This document shows, piece by piece, positions 1 to 9,722 of a stretch of 64,000 nt of DNA. The DNA is from Enterobacterales bacterium CwR94. Its GTDB lineage: Bacteria > Pseudomonadota > Gammaproteobacteria > Enterobacterales > Enterobacteriaceae. The notes under the pieces were generated by a model that searched no databases, was not told where the DNA came from, and saw only the letters and a program-made list of their open reading frames with translations. A program made the translations under genes and the position numbers. Within the stretch, counting starts at the first letter, position 1. Each line of letters opens with the position of its first letter. The stretch spans positions 190,584 to 254,583 of the forward strand of contig KZ478063.1 of NCBI GenBank assembly GCA_002837195.1, given 5' to 3'.

Positions 1-1922
1 GTATCTGGTACATCGCGGATGCATTCCGTGCCGGGATGTCTGTCGATGGCGTATTTAATCTGACGAACATTGACCGCTGGTTCCTGGTGCAAATCGAAGA
101 GCTGGTGCGTCTGGAAGAGCAGGTCGCACGAGACGGCGCGAAAGGTTTGACGGCAGAATTCTTGCGTACGCTGAAGCGCAAAGGCTTTGCTGACCACCGC
201 CTGGCGGCATTGGCTGGTATTGCCGAGAGCGAAATTCGTAAACTGCGTCAGCAATTTAATCTGCACCCCGTGTACAAGCGCGTAGATACCTGCGCGGCGG
301 AGTTTTCTACCGATACTGCGTACATGTACTCCACCTATGAAGAAGAGTGTGAGTCGAATCCGAACCAGGATCGCGACAAAATCATGGTTCTCGGTGGCGG
401 GCCAAACCGTATCGGCCAGGGTATCGAGTTCGATTACTGCTGCGTGCATGCCGCACTGGCACTGCGTGAAGATGGTTACGAGACTATTATGGTCAACTGT
501 AACCCGGAAACCGTCTCTACGGACTACGACACCTCTGACCGTTTGTACTTTGAGCCGGTTACGCTGGAAGATGTGCTGGAAATCGTACGCATTGAGCAAC
601 CTAAAGGGGTGATTGTGCAGTATGGCGGTCAGACGCCGTTAAAACTGGCGCGTGCCCTTGAAGCGGCCGGTGTGCCGGTAATTGGTACCAGCCCGGATGC
701 CATTGACCGCGCTGAAGACCGCGAACGTTTCCAGCAGGCGGTTGATCGTCTGGGGCTGAAACAGCCTGCCAACGCCACGGTCACCACCATGGAACAGGCC
801 GTAGAAAAAGCCACGTCGATTGGCTATCCGCTGGTGGTGCGTCCTTCCTATGTTCTGGGTGGCCGCGCGATGGAAATCGTCTACGACGAAGTGGATTTGA
901 AGCGTTACTTCCAGACGGCGGTTTCGGTTTCAAACGATGCGCCAGTGCTGCTTGACCGTTTCCTTGACGATGCTGTGGAAGTGGATATTGATGCCATCTG
1001 CGATGGCGAGCGTGTGCTTATCGGCGGCATTATGGAGCACATTGAGCAGGCTGGCGTGCACTCCGGTGACTCAGCATGTTCATTGCCTGCCTACACGCTC
1101 AGCCAGGACATCCAGAATGTGATGCGCCAGCAAGTTGAAAAACTGGCGTTTGAACTCTGCGTGCGGGGTCTGATGAACGTGCAGTTTGCGGTCAAGGACA
1201 ACGAAGTGTACCTGATTGAGGTGAACCCACGTGCCGCACGTACCGTGCCGTTTGTCTCTAAAGCCACCGGCGTGCCATTGGCGAAAGTGGCAGCACGCGT
1301 GATGGCTGGCCGTACGCTGACGCAGCAGGGTGTCACCAAAGAGGTGATTCCACCGTACTACTCGGTGAAAGAAGTGGTGCTGCCGTTTAACAAGTTCCAG
1401 GGTGTTGACCCGATTCTGGGGCCAGAAATGCGCTCCACCGGTGAAGTCATGGGCGTGGGCCGCACTTTTGCAGAAGCCTTCTCTAAAGCCATGCTGGGTG
1501 CTAATGCCATCATGAAGAAGCAGGGGCGTGCGCTGCTGTCAGTCCGTGAAGGCGATAAGAAACGCATTGTGGATCTGGCTACCAAGCTGCAAAAAATGGG
1601 CTTTGAGCTGGATGCGACTCACGGTACCGCTGTCGTGCTGGGTGAAGCGGGCATTAATCCGCGTCTGGTGAACAAGGTACATGAAGGTCGTCCTCACATT
1701 CAGGATCGCCTGAAAAACGGGGAATACAGCTATATCGTGAACACCACCGAAGGCCGTCAGGCCATTGAGGATTCACGCATTATTCGCCGCAGCGCACTGC
1801 AATACAAAGTGCATTATGACACCACCTTGAACGGCGGCTTCGCCACCGTGAACTCCCTGACCGCGGACCCGCGTGAGCAGGTGATTTCCGTGCAAGAGAT
1901 GCATAAGCTGATTAACGGTTAA
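1..1922 (+). CDS. carB: carbamoyl-phosphate synthase large subunit, C-terminal part
   Basis: The frame is already open at the left edge (first full codon at base 3) and stops at TAA 1920-1922, so roughly the last 640 of about 1,073 residues are present. With CarA it makes carbamoyl phosphate from glutamine, bicarbonate and two ATP for arginine and pyrimidine synthesis in the cytosol. Visible in order are the end of the oligomerisation domain ([18 protein letters not shown]), the second ATP-grasp half ([50 protein letters not shown]) and the C-terminal MGS-like allosteric domain ([11 protein letters not shown] onward) that binds UMP and ornithine in the E. coli enzyme. No frameshift or internal stop is seen. 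Truncation is only by the window edge. Confidence 0.98.
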   Translation, partial: IWYIADAFRAGMSVDGVFNLTNIDRWFLVQIEELVRLEEQVARDGAKGLTAEFLRTLKRKGFADHRLAALAGIAESEIRKLRQQFNLHPVYKRVDTCAAEFSTDTAYMYSTYEEECESNPNQDRDKIMVLGGGPNRIGQGIEFDYCCVHAALALREDGYETIMVNCNPETVSTDYDTSDRLYFEPVTLEDVLEIVRIEQPKGVIVQYGGQTPLKLARALEAAGVPVIGTSPDAIDRAEDRERFQQAVDRLGLKQPANATVTTMEQAVEKATSIGYPLVVRPSYVLGGRAMEIVYDEVDLKRYFQTAVSVSNDAPVLLDRFLDDAVEVDIDAICDGERVLIGGIMEHIEQAGVHSGDSACSLPAYTLSQDIQNVMRQQVEKLAFELCVRGLMNVQFAVKDNEVYLIEVNPRAARTVPFVSKATGVPLAKVAARVMAGRTLTQQGVTKEVIPPYYSVKEVVLPFNKFQGVDPILGPEMRSTGEVMGVGRTFAEAFSKAMLGANAIMKKQGRALLSVREGDKKRIVDLATKLQKMGFELDATHGTAVVLGEAGINPRLVNKVHEGRPHIQDRLKNGEYSYIVNTTEGRQAIEDSRIIRRSALQYKVHYDTTLNGGFATVNSLTADPREQVISVQEMHKLING

Positions 1923-1955
1923 TCATGGCGGTAAGCCTGCCGAATGGCAGGCAAA

Positions 1956-1992
1956 TAAAAAACCACTCCCCGTCAGGGTGAGTGGTTTTTTT
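1956..1992. terminator. bidirectional terminator between carB and the LysE-family gene
   Basis: An inverted repeat (ACCACTC ... GAGTGGT) has an A-run on its left and a T-run on its right, so it can end transcription from both convergent genes. Confidence 0.8.
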
Positions 1993-2003
1993 ATGGCATT
2001 GGG

Positions 2004-2618
2004 TTACGACAACGCGACTTTAATCCCTAACGCAACCAACACGCCACCAAGCAGTTTATCAATGATCTTTTGCGCCTTTGCTAATCCGCGACGGACAGGT
2101 GCGCTTTGAATCAGGAATACCAGTGCTGGCCACCAAATCAGCGACAGGCCTAAAATAATACCGGCATACCACAGTTTTTCGCCAAAGCCCGAGTGCATAT
2201 CCAGCACCTGCGTAAACACCGACAGGAAAAACAGTGTGGCTTTCGGATTCAGCAAATTACACAGGTAACCTTGCAGAAAAGCGCGCTTAAGCGTTGTCTC
2301 GCTCTTTTCAACACTGTTGATATCCATTTTGCTGCCACCGCGCGCCAGCAGGGCCTGAACGCCGACATAAATCAGGTAGGCGGCGCCGGCATATTTCAGC
2401 AAGGTAAACAGCCAGGGCGTTGTGGTGATCACCACGGCCAGTCCGGCGACGCAGTAGGTCATGTGCGTTGCCACACCACAAATCACGCCAAAGGAGGTGA
2501 CCAACGCTGTACCTCGCGCGTAGCGTGCCGCATTTTTAATGATCAGAAAAAAATCCGGACCGGGAGAGATCATCCCTAAGGTGGCGATGGTAGCGACAAA
2601 AAGGGTTGTTTCAAGCAT
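2004..2618 (-). CDS. LysE/RhtB-family amino acid exporter
   Basis: A 204-residue, strongly hydrophobic protein with the LysE/RhtB N-terminal signature MISPGPDFFLIIKNAARYA and about six predicted membrane segments. The short polar loop near residues 95-110 and the NLLNPKATLFFLSVF motif are typical of the family. Members export amino acids or homoserine lactones from the cytosol by proton antiport. The substrate cannot be read from sequence, so no symbol is given. It sits alone between carB and folA, where E. coli carries the cai/kef genes, and is divergent from folA across 190 bases. Confidence 0.85.
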   Translation of the reverse strand: MLETTLFVATIATLGMISPGPDFFLIIKNAARYARGTALVTSFGVICGVATHMTYCVAGLAVVITTTPWLFTLLKYAGAAYLIYVGVQALLARGGSKMDINSVEKSETTLKRAFLQGYLCNLLNPKATLFFLSVFTQVLDMHSGFGEKLWYAGIILGLSLIWWPALVFLIQSAPVRRGLAKAQKIIDKLLGGVLVALGIKVALS

Positions 2619-2808
2619 GGTGGCGCTCTTTTTTACACGAAAGGCAGTATTTTAGCATGCTTTGTGCAAGAAATGACGCTGCATATCGCGTGTTACAGAG
2701 GGTTAACAGAAATTGAAAAGACTTTACGCAAAAGCGGGGGTTCGCCCTATCGACGAAAGTTTCACCTTTACGTATTATGGCGCCAATTTTGTTCCAGAAG
2801 AGTCCGAT

Positions 2809-3291
2809 ATGAAAATTAGCCTGATTGCAGCGTTGGCTGCGGATCGCGTTATTGGTATGGAAAACGCGATGCCCTGGCATCTTCCCGCCGATCTTGCCTG
2901 GTTTAAACGCAATACCCTGAAAAAACCGGTGATCATGGGGCGTTTAACCTTTGAATCGATTGGTCGTCCGTTACCTGGGCGTCTGAACATCGTGATCAGC
3001 AGCCAGCCCGGTAACCACGACGGTGTGACCTGGGTGACTTCCGTCAAGGCAGCACTTGAGGCGGCGGCAGATGCAGAAGAAGTGATGGTGATTGGCGGTG
3101 GGCGCGTGTATGAGCAGTTCCTGAAAAAGGCGGATTGCTTGTACCTGACACACATCGATGCCGAAGTGGAAGGCGACACGCAATTCCCGGACTACGAGCC
3201 CGATGAGTGGCATTCCACTTTCAGTGAGTTCCATGATGCTGATAAGGACAACTCACACAGCTACTGTTTTGAAATTTTAGAACGCCGCTAA
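2809..3291 (+). CDS. folA: dihydrofolate reductase
   Basis: The 160-residue protein begins [19 protein letters not shown] and matches E. coli FolA (159 aa) end to end. The ATG at 2809 is chosen because the longer open frame upstream adds residues absent from the family. It reduces dihydrofolate to tetrahydrofolate with NADPH. The catalytic aspartate is Asp28 (Asp27 in E. coli) in PADLAWFKR, and the glycine pair lies in [11 protein letters not shown]. The cofactor-contact segment reads GRLTFESIG where E. coli has GRHTWESIG, so E. coli His45 is Leu46 here. The gene is monocistronic and lies upstream of the PhoX-type gene. Confidence 0.97.
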   Translation: MKISLIAALAADRVIGMENAMPWHLPADLAWFKRNTLKKPVIMGRLTFESIGRPLPGRLNIVISSQPGNHDGVTWVTSVKAALEAAADAEEVMVIGGGRVYEQFLKKADCLYLTHIDAEVEGDTQFPDYEPDEWHSTFSEFHDADKDNSHSYCFEILERR

Positions 3292-3321
3292 TCCACCTCA
3301 GAGGCGGGAGTGCTCTCGCCT

Positions 3322-3355
3322 CTGTAACATTCCCGTCATTTTCTGCCCTTAGCAT
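3322..3355 (+). promoter_or_regulatory. candidate Pho box and promoter of the PhoX gene
   Basis: Two 7-base direct repeats separated by four bases, CTGTAAC-ATTC-CCGTCAT (3322-3339), match the PhoB box (CTGTCAT-N4-CTGTCAT) closely. A -10-like TAGCAT (3350-3355) follows ten bases later, the usual spacing in PhoB-activated promoters. This would couple the phosphatase to phosphate starvation. PhoB binding is inferred from the pattern and has not been shown. Confidence 0.6.
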
Positions 3356-3392
3356 TGCTACCACTCTGGGAAACCATAAAGGAAGCAATGTC

Positions 3393-5279
3393 ATGAACGA
3401 TAAAATTATCACGCTTAACGCCGATCGCTTGCAGGATCCCCAACGTCGTAAATTGTTAGCGGGCACTGGTGCCGTGGGGCTAACAGGCTTCCTCGGTGGT
3501 GGCCTCTTATCTGTCCCGGTCAATGCGCTGGCTGAAGGCACACCGGCAGGGAGCGCACTGCTGGGCTTTAAAGGCATCACGGCTTCGACGGCCGATGAGA
3601 TGGTGGTGGCCGCGGGATACCGCGCCGATGTACTGATTTCCTGGGGAGAACCCATTATTGAGGGCGCAGCGGCTTTTGATCCCGAAGGCAAAAACAGTGC
3701 CGCGGATCAGGAGAAGCAGTTCGGCGACAACAATGACGGTATGAGCTACTTCCCGATTGACGAAAACCGTGGCCTGTTGGCGATCAACAATGAGTATGTC
3801 AACGAACCCTATTTGTTTGTGCATGGCGGCAGCAAAGCCACCAGTCTGGAAGATGTGCGTAAATCACAAGCTGCACACGGTATTTCCGTGATTGAGATCC
3901 AACGGGGTGAAAATAACCGTTGGGCATTGGTGCGTCCGTCTCGCTACAACCGCCGTATTACCGCCAATACCGAAATGCGTTTTACGGGCCCGGCGGCGGG
4001 TGATAAAGCGCTGCAAACCGCTGCGGATCCCAGTGGCCTGAAAGTCCTTGGCACCTTTGGGAATTGTGCGAACGGGAAAACGCCGTGGGGCACCTATCTG
4101 ACGTGCGAAGAAAACTACGACACCTACTTTGGGACGCAGCAAGCCGATTATGTTGTCACGCCTGCGCAGAAGCGTTACACCCTGAATCCCAGCGAGCCAG
4201 AGCGTAACTGGGCCGATTTTGATGCGCGTTTTGACGTGGCGAAAAACCCCAATGAATTTAACCGCCACGGCTGGATTGTTGAAATCGATCCGATGGATCC
4301 CACTTCGACACCTATCAAGCGCACGGCGCTGGGCCGTTTCAAACATGAAAATGCCGCTGTCACCGTTGCTAAGAATGGGCAATTAGTGGTGTACATGGGT
4401 GACGATGAGCGTGGCGAGTATATCTATAAATTTGTCTCCAATGAGAAAGTGGATAATGCCAACCCGGCAGCCAATAAAACGCTGCTGGATGAGGGCACGC
4501 TGTATGTGGCAGAGTTCACCGGGGATGCTGCGGGCACGCCGTTAAAGGGGATTGGGCGCTGGCTTCCTCTGGTACACGGCCAGCACGGATTGACGGCAGA
4601 AAATGGTTTCCAGAGTCAGGCGGACATTCTTATCAACGCGCGCGGCGCGGCGGACGTGGTGAAGGCGACGCGTATGGATCGCCCCGAGTGGATTGCGGTG
4701 AATCCGCACGATGGTCGTGCTTACTGCACGCTGACCAATAACAGCAAGCGCGGTGATGAAGGGATGCCGGTCAATCCTGCCAACCCGCGTCCGAAAAATA
4801 TCTATGGGCAAATCATCCGCTGGGATGAAAAAGGCGATGCCACTGCGCAGCAATTTAGCTGGGATATTTATGTGCTTTGCGGCAACCCGATTGCCCATCC
4901 TGAAGGAATTTACCGCGGTACACCGAATGTCACGGCGGAGAACACCTTTAACAGCCCGGACGGCCTGGGTTTCGATCACGATGGGCGTCTGTGGATCCTC
5001 ACCGATGGTAAATACAGCAACAAGGGTGATTACCAGGGACAGGGGAATAATCAGTGTCTGGTGGGTGACCCCGTCAGCGGTGAAATTCGCCGCTTTATGG
5101 TGGGGCCAAAATCCTGTGAGTTAACCGGCATTGCGTTTACGCCAGACTACAAGACGATGTTTGTTAACGTGCAACATCCCGGTGAAGAAGGGGATTCGCA
5201 CTTTCCAAATAACAGCCCACGTCCGCGCTCATCGGTCATTATGGTGACGCGTGAAGACGGTGGCGTGATAGGCGCATGA
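3393..5279 (+). CDS. phoX: PhoX-family (DUF839) Tat-exported alkaline phosphatase
   Basis: A 628-residue protein with a twin-arginine signal near residues 15-45 (DPQRRKLLAGTGAVGLTG, then an alanine-rich cleavage region), so it is exported folded to the periplasm. The rest is a PhoX/DUF839 beta-propeller. Hallmarks seen are TCEENYDTYFG, GRFKHENA, MGDDERGEYIYKF, AVNPHDGRAYCTLTNN and NSPDGLGFDHDGRLWILTDG, which in characterised PhoX supply acidic ligands for an iron-calcium centre. It should release phosphate from organic phosphoesters. The start at 3393 has a good ribosome site (AAGGAAG). An upstream Pho-box-like element supports a starvation role. It lies between folA and apaH, where E. coli has no such gene. 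The symbol is by family similarity only. Confidence 0.85.
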   Translation: MNDKIITLNADRLQDPQRRKLLAGTGAVGLTGFLGGGLLSVPVNALAEGTPAGSALLGFKGITASTADEMVVAAGYRADVLISWGEPIIEGAAAFDPEGKNSAADQEKQFGDNNDGMSYFPIDENRGLLAINNEYVNEPYLFVHGGSKATSLEDVRKSQAAHGISVIEIQRGENNRWALVRPSRYNRRITANTEMRFTGPAAGDKALQTAADPSGLKVLGTFGNCANGKTPWGTYLTCEENYDTYFGTQQADYVVTPAQKRYTLNPSEPERNWADFDARFDVAKNPNEFNRHGWIVEIDPMDPTSTPIKRTALGRFKHENAAVTVAKNGQLVVYMGDDERGEYIYKFVSNEKVDNANPAANKTLLDEGTLYVAEFTGDAAGTPLKGIGRWLPLVHGQHGLTAENGFQSQADILINARGAADVVKATRMDRPEWIAVNPHDGRAYCTLTNNSKRGDEGMPVNPANPRPKNIYGQIIRWDEKGDATAQQFSWDIYVLCGNPIAHPEGIYRGTPNVTAENTFNSPDGLGFDHDGRLWILTDGKYSNKGDYQGQGNNQCLVGDPVSGEIRRFMVGPKSCELTGIAFTPDYKTMFVNVQHPGEEGDSHFPNNSPRPRSSVIMVTREDGGVIGA

Positions 5280-5290
5280 TCGACGCATAA

Positions 5291-5317
5291 AACAACGGGC
5301 GCCTGGGCGCCCGTTTT
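5291..5317. terminator. bidirectional terminator between the PhoX gene and apaH
   Basis: A GC-rich stem AACGGGCGCC / GGCGCCCGTT is flanked by AAAA on the left and TTTT on the right. It serves both convergent genes. Confidence 0.8.
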
Positions 5318-6147
5318 CACTCTCCGATCGCCATTTCGCGATTGGAAGGCTGTGTGAAATAGGTCATGTCTTCCCAGCGCAGCAAGGTTAAGTTGCCGCC
5401 CCAGCAGCAGCCGGTATCCAGCCCAATGATGCCCTCTGGCGTCCCTTTCCCTTCCAGCGATGCCCAGTGACCAAACACAATGGTGTAATCCTCAGCCACC
5501 GGGCCTGCGATCGTAAACCAGGGTTTTAAAGGCGGTGGGGCGCTTCCCGGCGCTTCTTTGGCAATCATGTCCAGCTGACCATTCGGAAAGCAAAAACGCA
5601 TCCGCGTCAGCGCATTGGTGCTAAAACGCAGCTTAGATAAGCCAGTGAGGGTCGGCGTCCAGTGGTTGGGCATGTCGCCGTACATGGCATCAAGAAACAG
5701 CGGGTAACTGTCACTGGAGAGCACGGCTTCCACTTCACGGGCGCAGGCTTGCGCGGTGTGGATGTCCCACTGCGGCGTGATGCCTGCGTGCGCCATCACC
5801 AGCTTCTTCTCTTCATCCACTTGCAGCAGCGGTTGACGACGTAACCAGTTAATTAACTCATCCGCGTCTTCCGCTTCCAGCAGTGGATTCAGCCGATCTT
5901 TCGGTTTGTTACGGCTGATGCCCGCGTACACCGCCAGCAAGTGTAAATCATGATTCCCTAAAACCAGGCGTACGCAATCACCCAGTGAACGCACATAGCG
6001 CAAAACATCCAGCGAGCCGGGGCCGCGAGCCACTAAATCGCCGGTTAACCACAGCTCATCCTCACGCGGAGAAAACGCCACTTGCTGCAATAAAGCAACA
6101 AGCTCATCGTAGCAACCGTGAACGTCACCTATCAGATATGTACTCAT
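5317..6147 (-). CDS. apaH: symmetrical bis(5'-nucleosyl)-tetraphosphatase
   Basis: A 276-residue metallophosphoesterase close to E. coli ApaH (280 aa). It cleaves diadenosine tetraphosphate (Ap4A) to two ADP and also acts as an Np4-RNA decapping enzyme in E. coli. Metal-binding motifs appear in order: GDVHG (residues 7-11), GDLVARG (36-42), GNHD (64-67) and later HAGI. It is the last gene of the lptD-surA-pdxA-rsmA-apaG-apaH operon, 51 bases after apaG. Confidence 0.97.
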   Translation of the reverse strand: MSTYLIGDVHGCYDELVALLQQVAFSPREDELWLTGDLVARGPGSLDVLRYVRSLGDCVRLVLGNHDLHLLAVYAGISRNKPKDRLNPLLEAEDADELINWLRRQPLLQVDEEKKLVMAHAGITPQWDIHTAQACAREVEAVLSSDSYPLFLDAMYGDMPNHWTPTLTGLSKLRFSTNALTRMRFCFPNGQLDMIAKEAPGSAPPPLKPWFTIAGPVAEDYTIVFGHWASLEGKGTPEGIIGLDTGCCWGGNLTLLRWEDMTYFTQPSNREMAIGE

Positions 6148-6198
6148 GAATGTGTTACCTGATGCAGTCGTTCCCGAACGGGAACGACCTACTGTCTG

Positions 6199-6576
6199 TC
6201 AGTGGATATGGGTTTGAACCGCAAGGCGGAACACGGGAATCTCGACCTGGAAATGCTCACCTTGCAAATCGACCATCACATAATGGCCTTGCATGGTGCC
6301 CATTGGGGTTTCCAGGATTGCACCACTGGTGTATTGAAACTCACCGCCTGGTGCAATGTGCGGCTGTTCGCCCACCACGCCTTCACCTGTGACTTCCGTT
6401 TCCCGACCATTGCCGTTAGTGATCAGCCAATAGCGACTGCGCAGTTGCACAGAGTGTCGCCCGAGATTGCGGATTGTGATGGTGTAAGCAAACACATAAC
6501 GCTCGGTTTCAGGCTCAGATTGCGATTCGATATAGGCACTCTGTACGTGAACGCAGACTCGGGGCTGATCAATCAT
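6199..6576 (-). CDS. apaG: ApaG-domain protein
   Basis: A 125-residue single-domain protein nearly identical in layout to E. coli ApaG (fibronectin-III-like fold), including [22 protein letters not shown] and [11 protein letters not shown]. Its biochemical role is not settled; the family has been linked to cobalt/magnesium efflux phenotypes and to nucleotide binding. It sits three bases after the rsmA stop within the operon, so it is probably translated with rsmA. Confidence 0.95.
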   Translation of the reverse strand: MIDQPRVCVHVQSAYIESQSEPETERYVFAYTITIRNLGRHSVQLRSRYWLITNGNGRETEVTGEGVVGEQPHIAPGGEFQYTSGAILETPMGTMQGHYVMVDLQGEHFQVEIPVFRLAVQTHIH

Positions 6577-6579
6577 GCT

Positions 6580-7401
6580 TTAACTCTCCTGCGGCGCCGG
6601 ATGGGCCGAAAGCCAGTTTGCTAACTGACAGTAATGGGCAACGGAAACATTCTCTGCACGCAAGCCGGTATCAATCCCAAACTCTGCAAACACCTCGTCG
6701 GGAAACAGGTGTCCCAGACTGTTGCGCAGTGTTTTGCGGCGCTTGCCAAAGGCTTCGGTGGTGATACGACTCAGCACGCGAATATCGCCCACGGGATGCG
6801 GCAGCGTTGTATGGGGGACCAAACGCACTACCGCTGAATCGACTTTCGGTGCGGGCGTAAAGGATTCAGGTGGCACTTCCAAAACGGGAATCACCTGACA
6901 GTAATATTGTGCCATCACGGTAAGACGACCATAGGCTTTACTGCCGGGGCCTGCAACCAGACGATTCACGACCTCTTTCTGCAGCATAAAATGCATATCT
7001 TTGATCGCATTAGTATAGCTGAAAAGATGGAACATCAGCGGCGTTGAGATGTTGTACGGTAAGTTACCAAACACACGCAACGACTGGCCTTTTTCTTCTG
7101 CAAGTGCGGCAAAATTAAAGGTCATGGCATCTTGTTGGAAGATGGTTAATTTAGGGCCGAGAAACGGGTGCGTCTGTAGGCGTGCCGCGAGGTCACGGTC
7201 GAGTTCGATAACGGTTAACGCATCAATGCGCTCGCCGACGGGCTCTGTCAATGCACCTAAGCCGGGGCCGATTTCCACCATGGCTTCGCCAATCTGCGGA
7301 TGAATGGCGGAGACAATGCTGTCGATAATGTACTGATCGTTCAGGAAGTTCTGCCCGAAACGTTTTCGGGCAAGGTGCCCCTGATGGACGCGATTATTCA
7401 T
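6580..7401 (-). CDS. rsmA: 16S rRNA dimethyladenosine transferase
   Basis: A 273-residue Rossmann methyltransferase equal in length to E. coli KsgA. It dimethylates A1518 and A1519 in helix 45 of 16S rRNA during late 30S assembly. Visible are RFGQNFL (14-20), the SAM-binding [11 protein letters not shown] (from residue 42), and the catalytic NLPY motif (113-116). The start overlaps the end of pdxA by eight bases, consistent with translational coupling. Confidence 0.97.
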   Translation of the reverse strand: MNNRVHQGHLARKRFGQNFLNDQYIIDSIVSAIHPQIGEAMVEIGPGLGALTEPVGERIDALTVIELDRDLAARLQTHPFLGPKLTIFQQDAMTFNFAALAEEKGQSLRVFGNLPYNISTPLMFHLFSYTNAIKDMHFMLQKEVVNRLVAGPGSKAYGRLTVMAQYYCQVIPVLEVPPESFTPAPKVDSAVVRLVPHTTLPHPVGDIRVLSRITTEAFGKRRKTLRNSLGHLFPDEVFAEFGIDTGLRAENVSVAHYCQLANWLSAHPAPQES

Positions 7402-8386
7402 GGCTATTGTTAATCATACTGATGGCGAGGTTAAGCGCCGTGATAAAGCTGCCGACATCAGCCAGCCCCTGGCCCGCAAGTTCAAGCGCGGTGCCGTGGT
7501 CGACGGATGTGCGGATAAAAGGCAGGCCGAGCGTGATATTCACTGCGCGACCAAAGCCCTGATATTTTAACACCGGTAAGCCCTGATCGTGATACATCGC
7601 GAGCACAGCATCGGCTTGTTGCAGATATTTAGGCTGAAACAAGGTATCAGCAGGCAACGGGCCGCTGAGTTGCATGCCTTGCGCACGTAATGTCTCTAAC
7701 GCAGGAATAATGGTGTCTATCTCTTCACGCCCCATATGCCCGCCTTCACCCGCATGCGGATTCAGGCCACAGACCAAAATATGGGGAGAGGGAATACCAA
7801 ATTTTTCTCGCAAATCGTGATGGAGAATTGTGATCACTTCGTGCAGCGTCTGCGGCGTGATGGCCGCTGCGACATCCTTTAACGGTAAATGCGTGGTTGC
7901 TAAGGCAACGCGCAACGTTTCCGTCGCTAACATCATCACCACGTTGTCGCAGTGCGCACGCTCGGCGAAAAACTCGGTGTGACCGCTGAAAAAGATCCCA
8001 CCGTCGTTAATCACGCCTTTATGCACCGGGCCCGTCACCAGGGCAGCAAATTCACCACGTAAACAGCCGTCGCAGGCGCGTGCAAGGGTCTCTAATACGT
8101 AGTGACCATTTTCAACGTTGAGCGTCCCCGCGATGGAGGGCGCCGCCAGAGGCACAGGCAACACGGTCAGTGTACCCGCACGCTGCATACAGGCTTCGCT
8201 GCCCGGCTGATAAGGTAGGAGTTGCAGGGGAAGCCCTAATAATTGGGCGCGTGCCAGCAGGAGGTCAGGGTCTGCACAGACCACCAGTTCAATCGGCCAG
8301 TCGCGCTGCGCCAACTGAACGGTGAGGTCAGGACCAATCCCGGCGGGTTCGCCGGGAGTGATAACCAGACGGTGGTTACTGCCCAT
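7394..8386 (-). CDS. pdxA: 4-hydroxythreonine-4-phosphate dehydrogenase
   Basis: A 330-residue enzyme of pyridoxal phosphate synthesis. It oxidises 4-phosphohydroxy-L-threonine with NAD(P), and the product is condensed by PdxJ. Family motifs are [13 protein letters not shown] at the N-terminus, SGHTEFFAE and [15 protein letters not shown] with metal-ligand histidines, and [16 protein letters not shown]. Length and start match E. coli PdxA (329 aa). It overlaps both neighbours (surA by 11 bases, rsmA by 8). Confidence 0.97.
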   Translation of the reverse strand: MGSNHRLVITPGEPAGIGPDLTVQLAQRDWPIELVVCADPDLLLARAQLLGLPLQLLPYQPGSEACMQRAGTLTVLPVPLAAPSIAGTLNVENGHYVLETLARACDGCLRGEFAALVTGPVHKGVINDGGIFFSGHTEFFAERAHCDNVVMMLATETLRVALATTHLPLKDVAAAITPQTLHEVITILHHDLREKFGIPSPHILVCGLNPHAGEGGHMGREEIDTIIPALETLRAQGMQLSGPLPADTLFQPKYLQQADAVLAMYHDQGLPVLKYQGFGRAVNITLGLPFIRTSVDHGTALELAGQGLADVGSFITALNLAISMINNSHE

Positions 8387-9671
8387 TCTGGCCGAGGATC
8401 TTCACGTAAGCGGAAGCACGTTGTTCCTGCATCCAGGTCTGCGCTTCTTCTGCAAACTTACGGTTGAACAGCAGGCGGTAAGCACGCTCTTTCTGTGCCG
8501 CGTCGGTCTTATCGACCTGGCGCGTATCCATTAACTGAATCAAATGCCAGCCGAAGGAGGAGTGAACCGGGCCACTGGTTTCGCCCTTTTTCAAGCGCAG
8601 CAAGGCATCGCGGAACGCAGGATCATAGACTTCAGGTGAGGTCCAACCCAAGTCACCACCCTGATTCGATGAACCGGGATCCACCGAGAACTGTTTCGCG
8701 GCGTTGGCAAAAGTGATTTTACCGCTGCTGATGTCTGCGGCAATTTCTTGCAGCTTCTGGCGCGCTTGTTCATCGGTTAATACCGGTGACGGCTTCAGCA
8801 AAATATGGCGAGCATGGACTTCAGTGACAGAAATGTTCTGTGCACCTCCGCGCATATCGTTCACTTTCAGGATATGGAAACCTACACCAGAGCGAATCGG
8901 GCCGATGATGTCGCCTTTTTTCGCCGTAGTCAGCGCCTGACCAAAGATACTTGGCAGCTCCTGAATACGTCCCCAACCCATGTTGCCGCCTTTCAGCGCC
9001 TGAGAGTCGGCAGAGTAGGTGATTGCCAGTTTGCCGAAATCTGCGCCATTACGCAGTTCGCCAACCAGCTGTTTCGCCAGGTTTTCCTGATCGTCCACCT
9101 GCTGCTGCGTCGGGTTTTCCGGCAGCGGCAGTAAAATGTGGCTCATGTTCAGTTCTGTCCCGGCGTCATTTTGGCTACCGACCTGAGCGGCCAGCGCATC
9201 AACTTCCTGCGGCAGAATCGTCACGCGACGGCGCACTTCATTGTTGCGCACTTCTGCAATCAGCATCTCTTTGCGGATCTGCTCGCGGTAGTTGTTGTAG
9301 TTGACGCCATCGTAGGCCAGACGGCTGCGCAGTTGATCGGGCGACATGCGGTTTTGCTGGGCAATCCCCGCAATGCCTTGCTCTAACTGCTGATCATTAA
9401 TCTGAATGCCCATCTGCTTTGCCAGTTGTAATTGGATATTATCCATTACCTGACGCTCGATGATTTGGTGGCGCAGGGTATTGTCATCGGGCAGTTGCTG
9501 ACCCGCCGCTTTTGCCTGCGATTTCACCGACTGCATCATGCCAGTGACGTCACTTTCTAATACCACACCGTTATTTACCACCGCGGCGACTTTATCCACC
9601 ACTTGTGGGGCTGCTAACGCGGTGTTGGCCATGACGACCGTACCAAGAATCAGCGTTCTCCAGATCTTCAT
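8376..9671 (-). CDS. surA: periplasmic chaperone and peptidyl-prolyl isomerase SurA
   Basis: A 431-residue secreted protein. The first 20 residues form a Sec signal peptide ending ANTALA before APQVVDKV. The N-terminal chaperone domain is followed by two parvulin domains (around [11 protein letters not shown] and [14 protein letters not shown]) and a short C-terminal helix. SurA escorts unfolded outer-membrane proteins, including LptD, to the Bam complex. It lies 51 bases after lptD in the same operon, which pairs the chaperone with a major client. Confidence 0.97.
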   Translation of the reverse strand: MKIWRTLILGTVVMANTALAAPQVVDKVAAVVNNGVVLESDVTGMMQSVKSQAKAAGQQLPDDNTLRHQIIERQVMDNIQLQLAKQMGIQINDQQLEQGIAGIAQQNRMSPDQLRSRLAYDGVNYNNYREQIRKEMLIAEVRNNEVRRRVTILPQEVDALAAQVGSQNDAGTELNMSHILLPLPENPTQQQVDDQENLAKQLVGELRNGADFGKLAITYSADSQALKGGNMGWGRIQELPSIFGQALTTAKKGDIIGPIRSGVGFHILKVNDMRGGAQNISVTEVHARHILLKPSPVLTDEQARQKLQEIAADISSGKITFANAAKQFSVDPGSSNQGGDLGWTSPEVYDPAFRDALLRLKKGETSGPVHSSFGWHLIQLMDTRQVDKTDAAQKERAYRLLFNRKFAEEAQTWMQEQRASAYVKILGQNGQ

Positions 9672-9722
9672 ACTTTTTCCATTGTTAAATCCGCCATGCG
9701 GGTTTGCCGTTATACGACGTTA

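Noticed and set aside
3300-3326. GC hairpin (CAGAGGCG / CGCCTCTG) after folA as a terminator
   Set aside because: No T-run follows, and it overlaps the Pho-box-like promoter, so its role is unclear.
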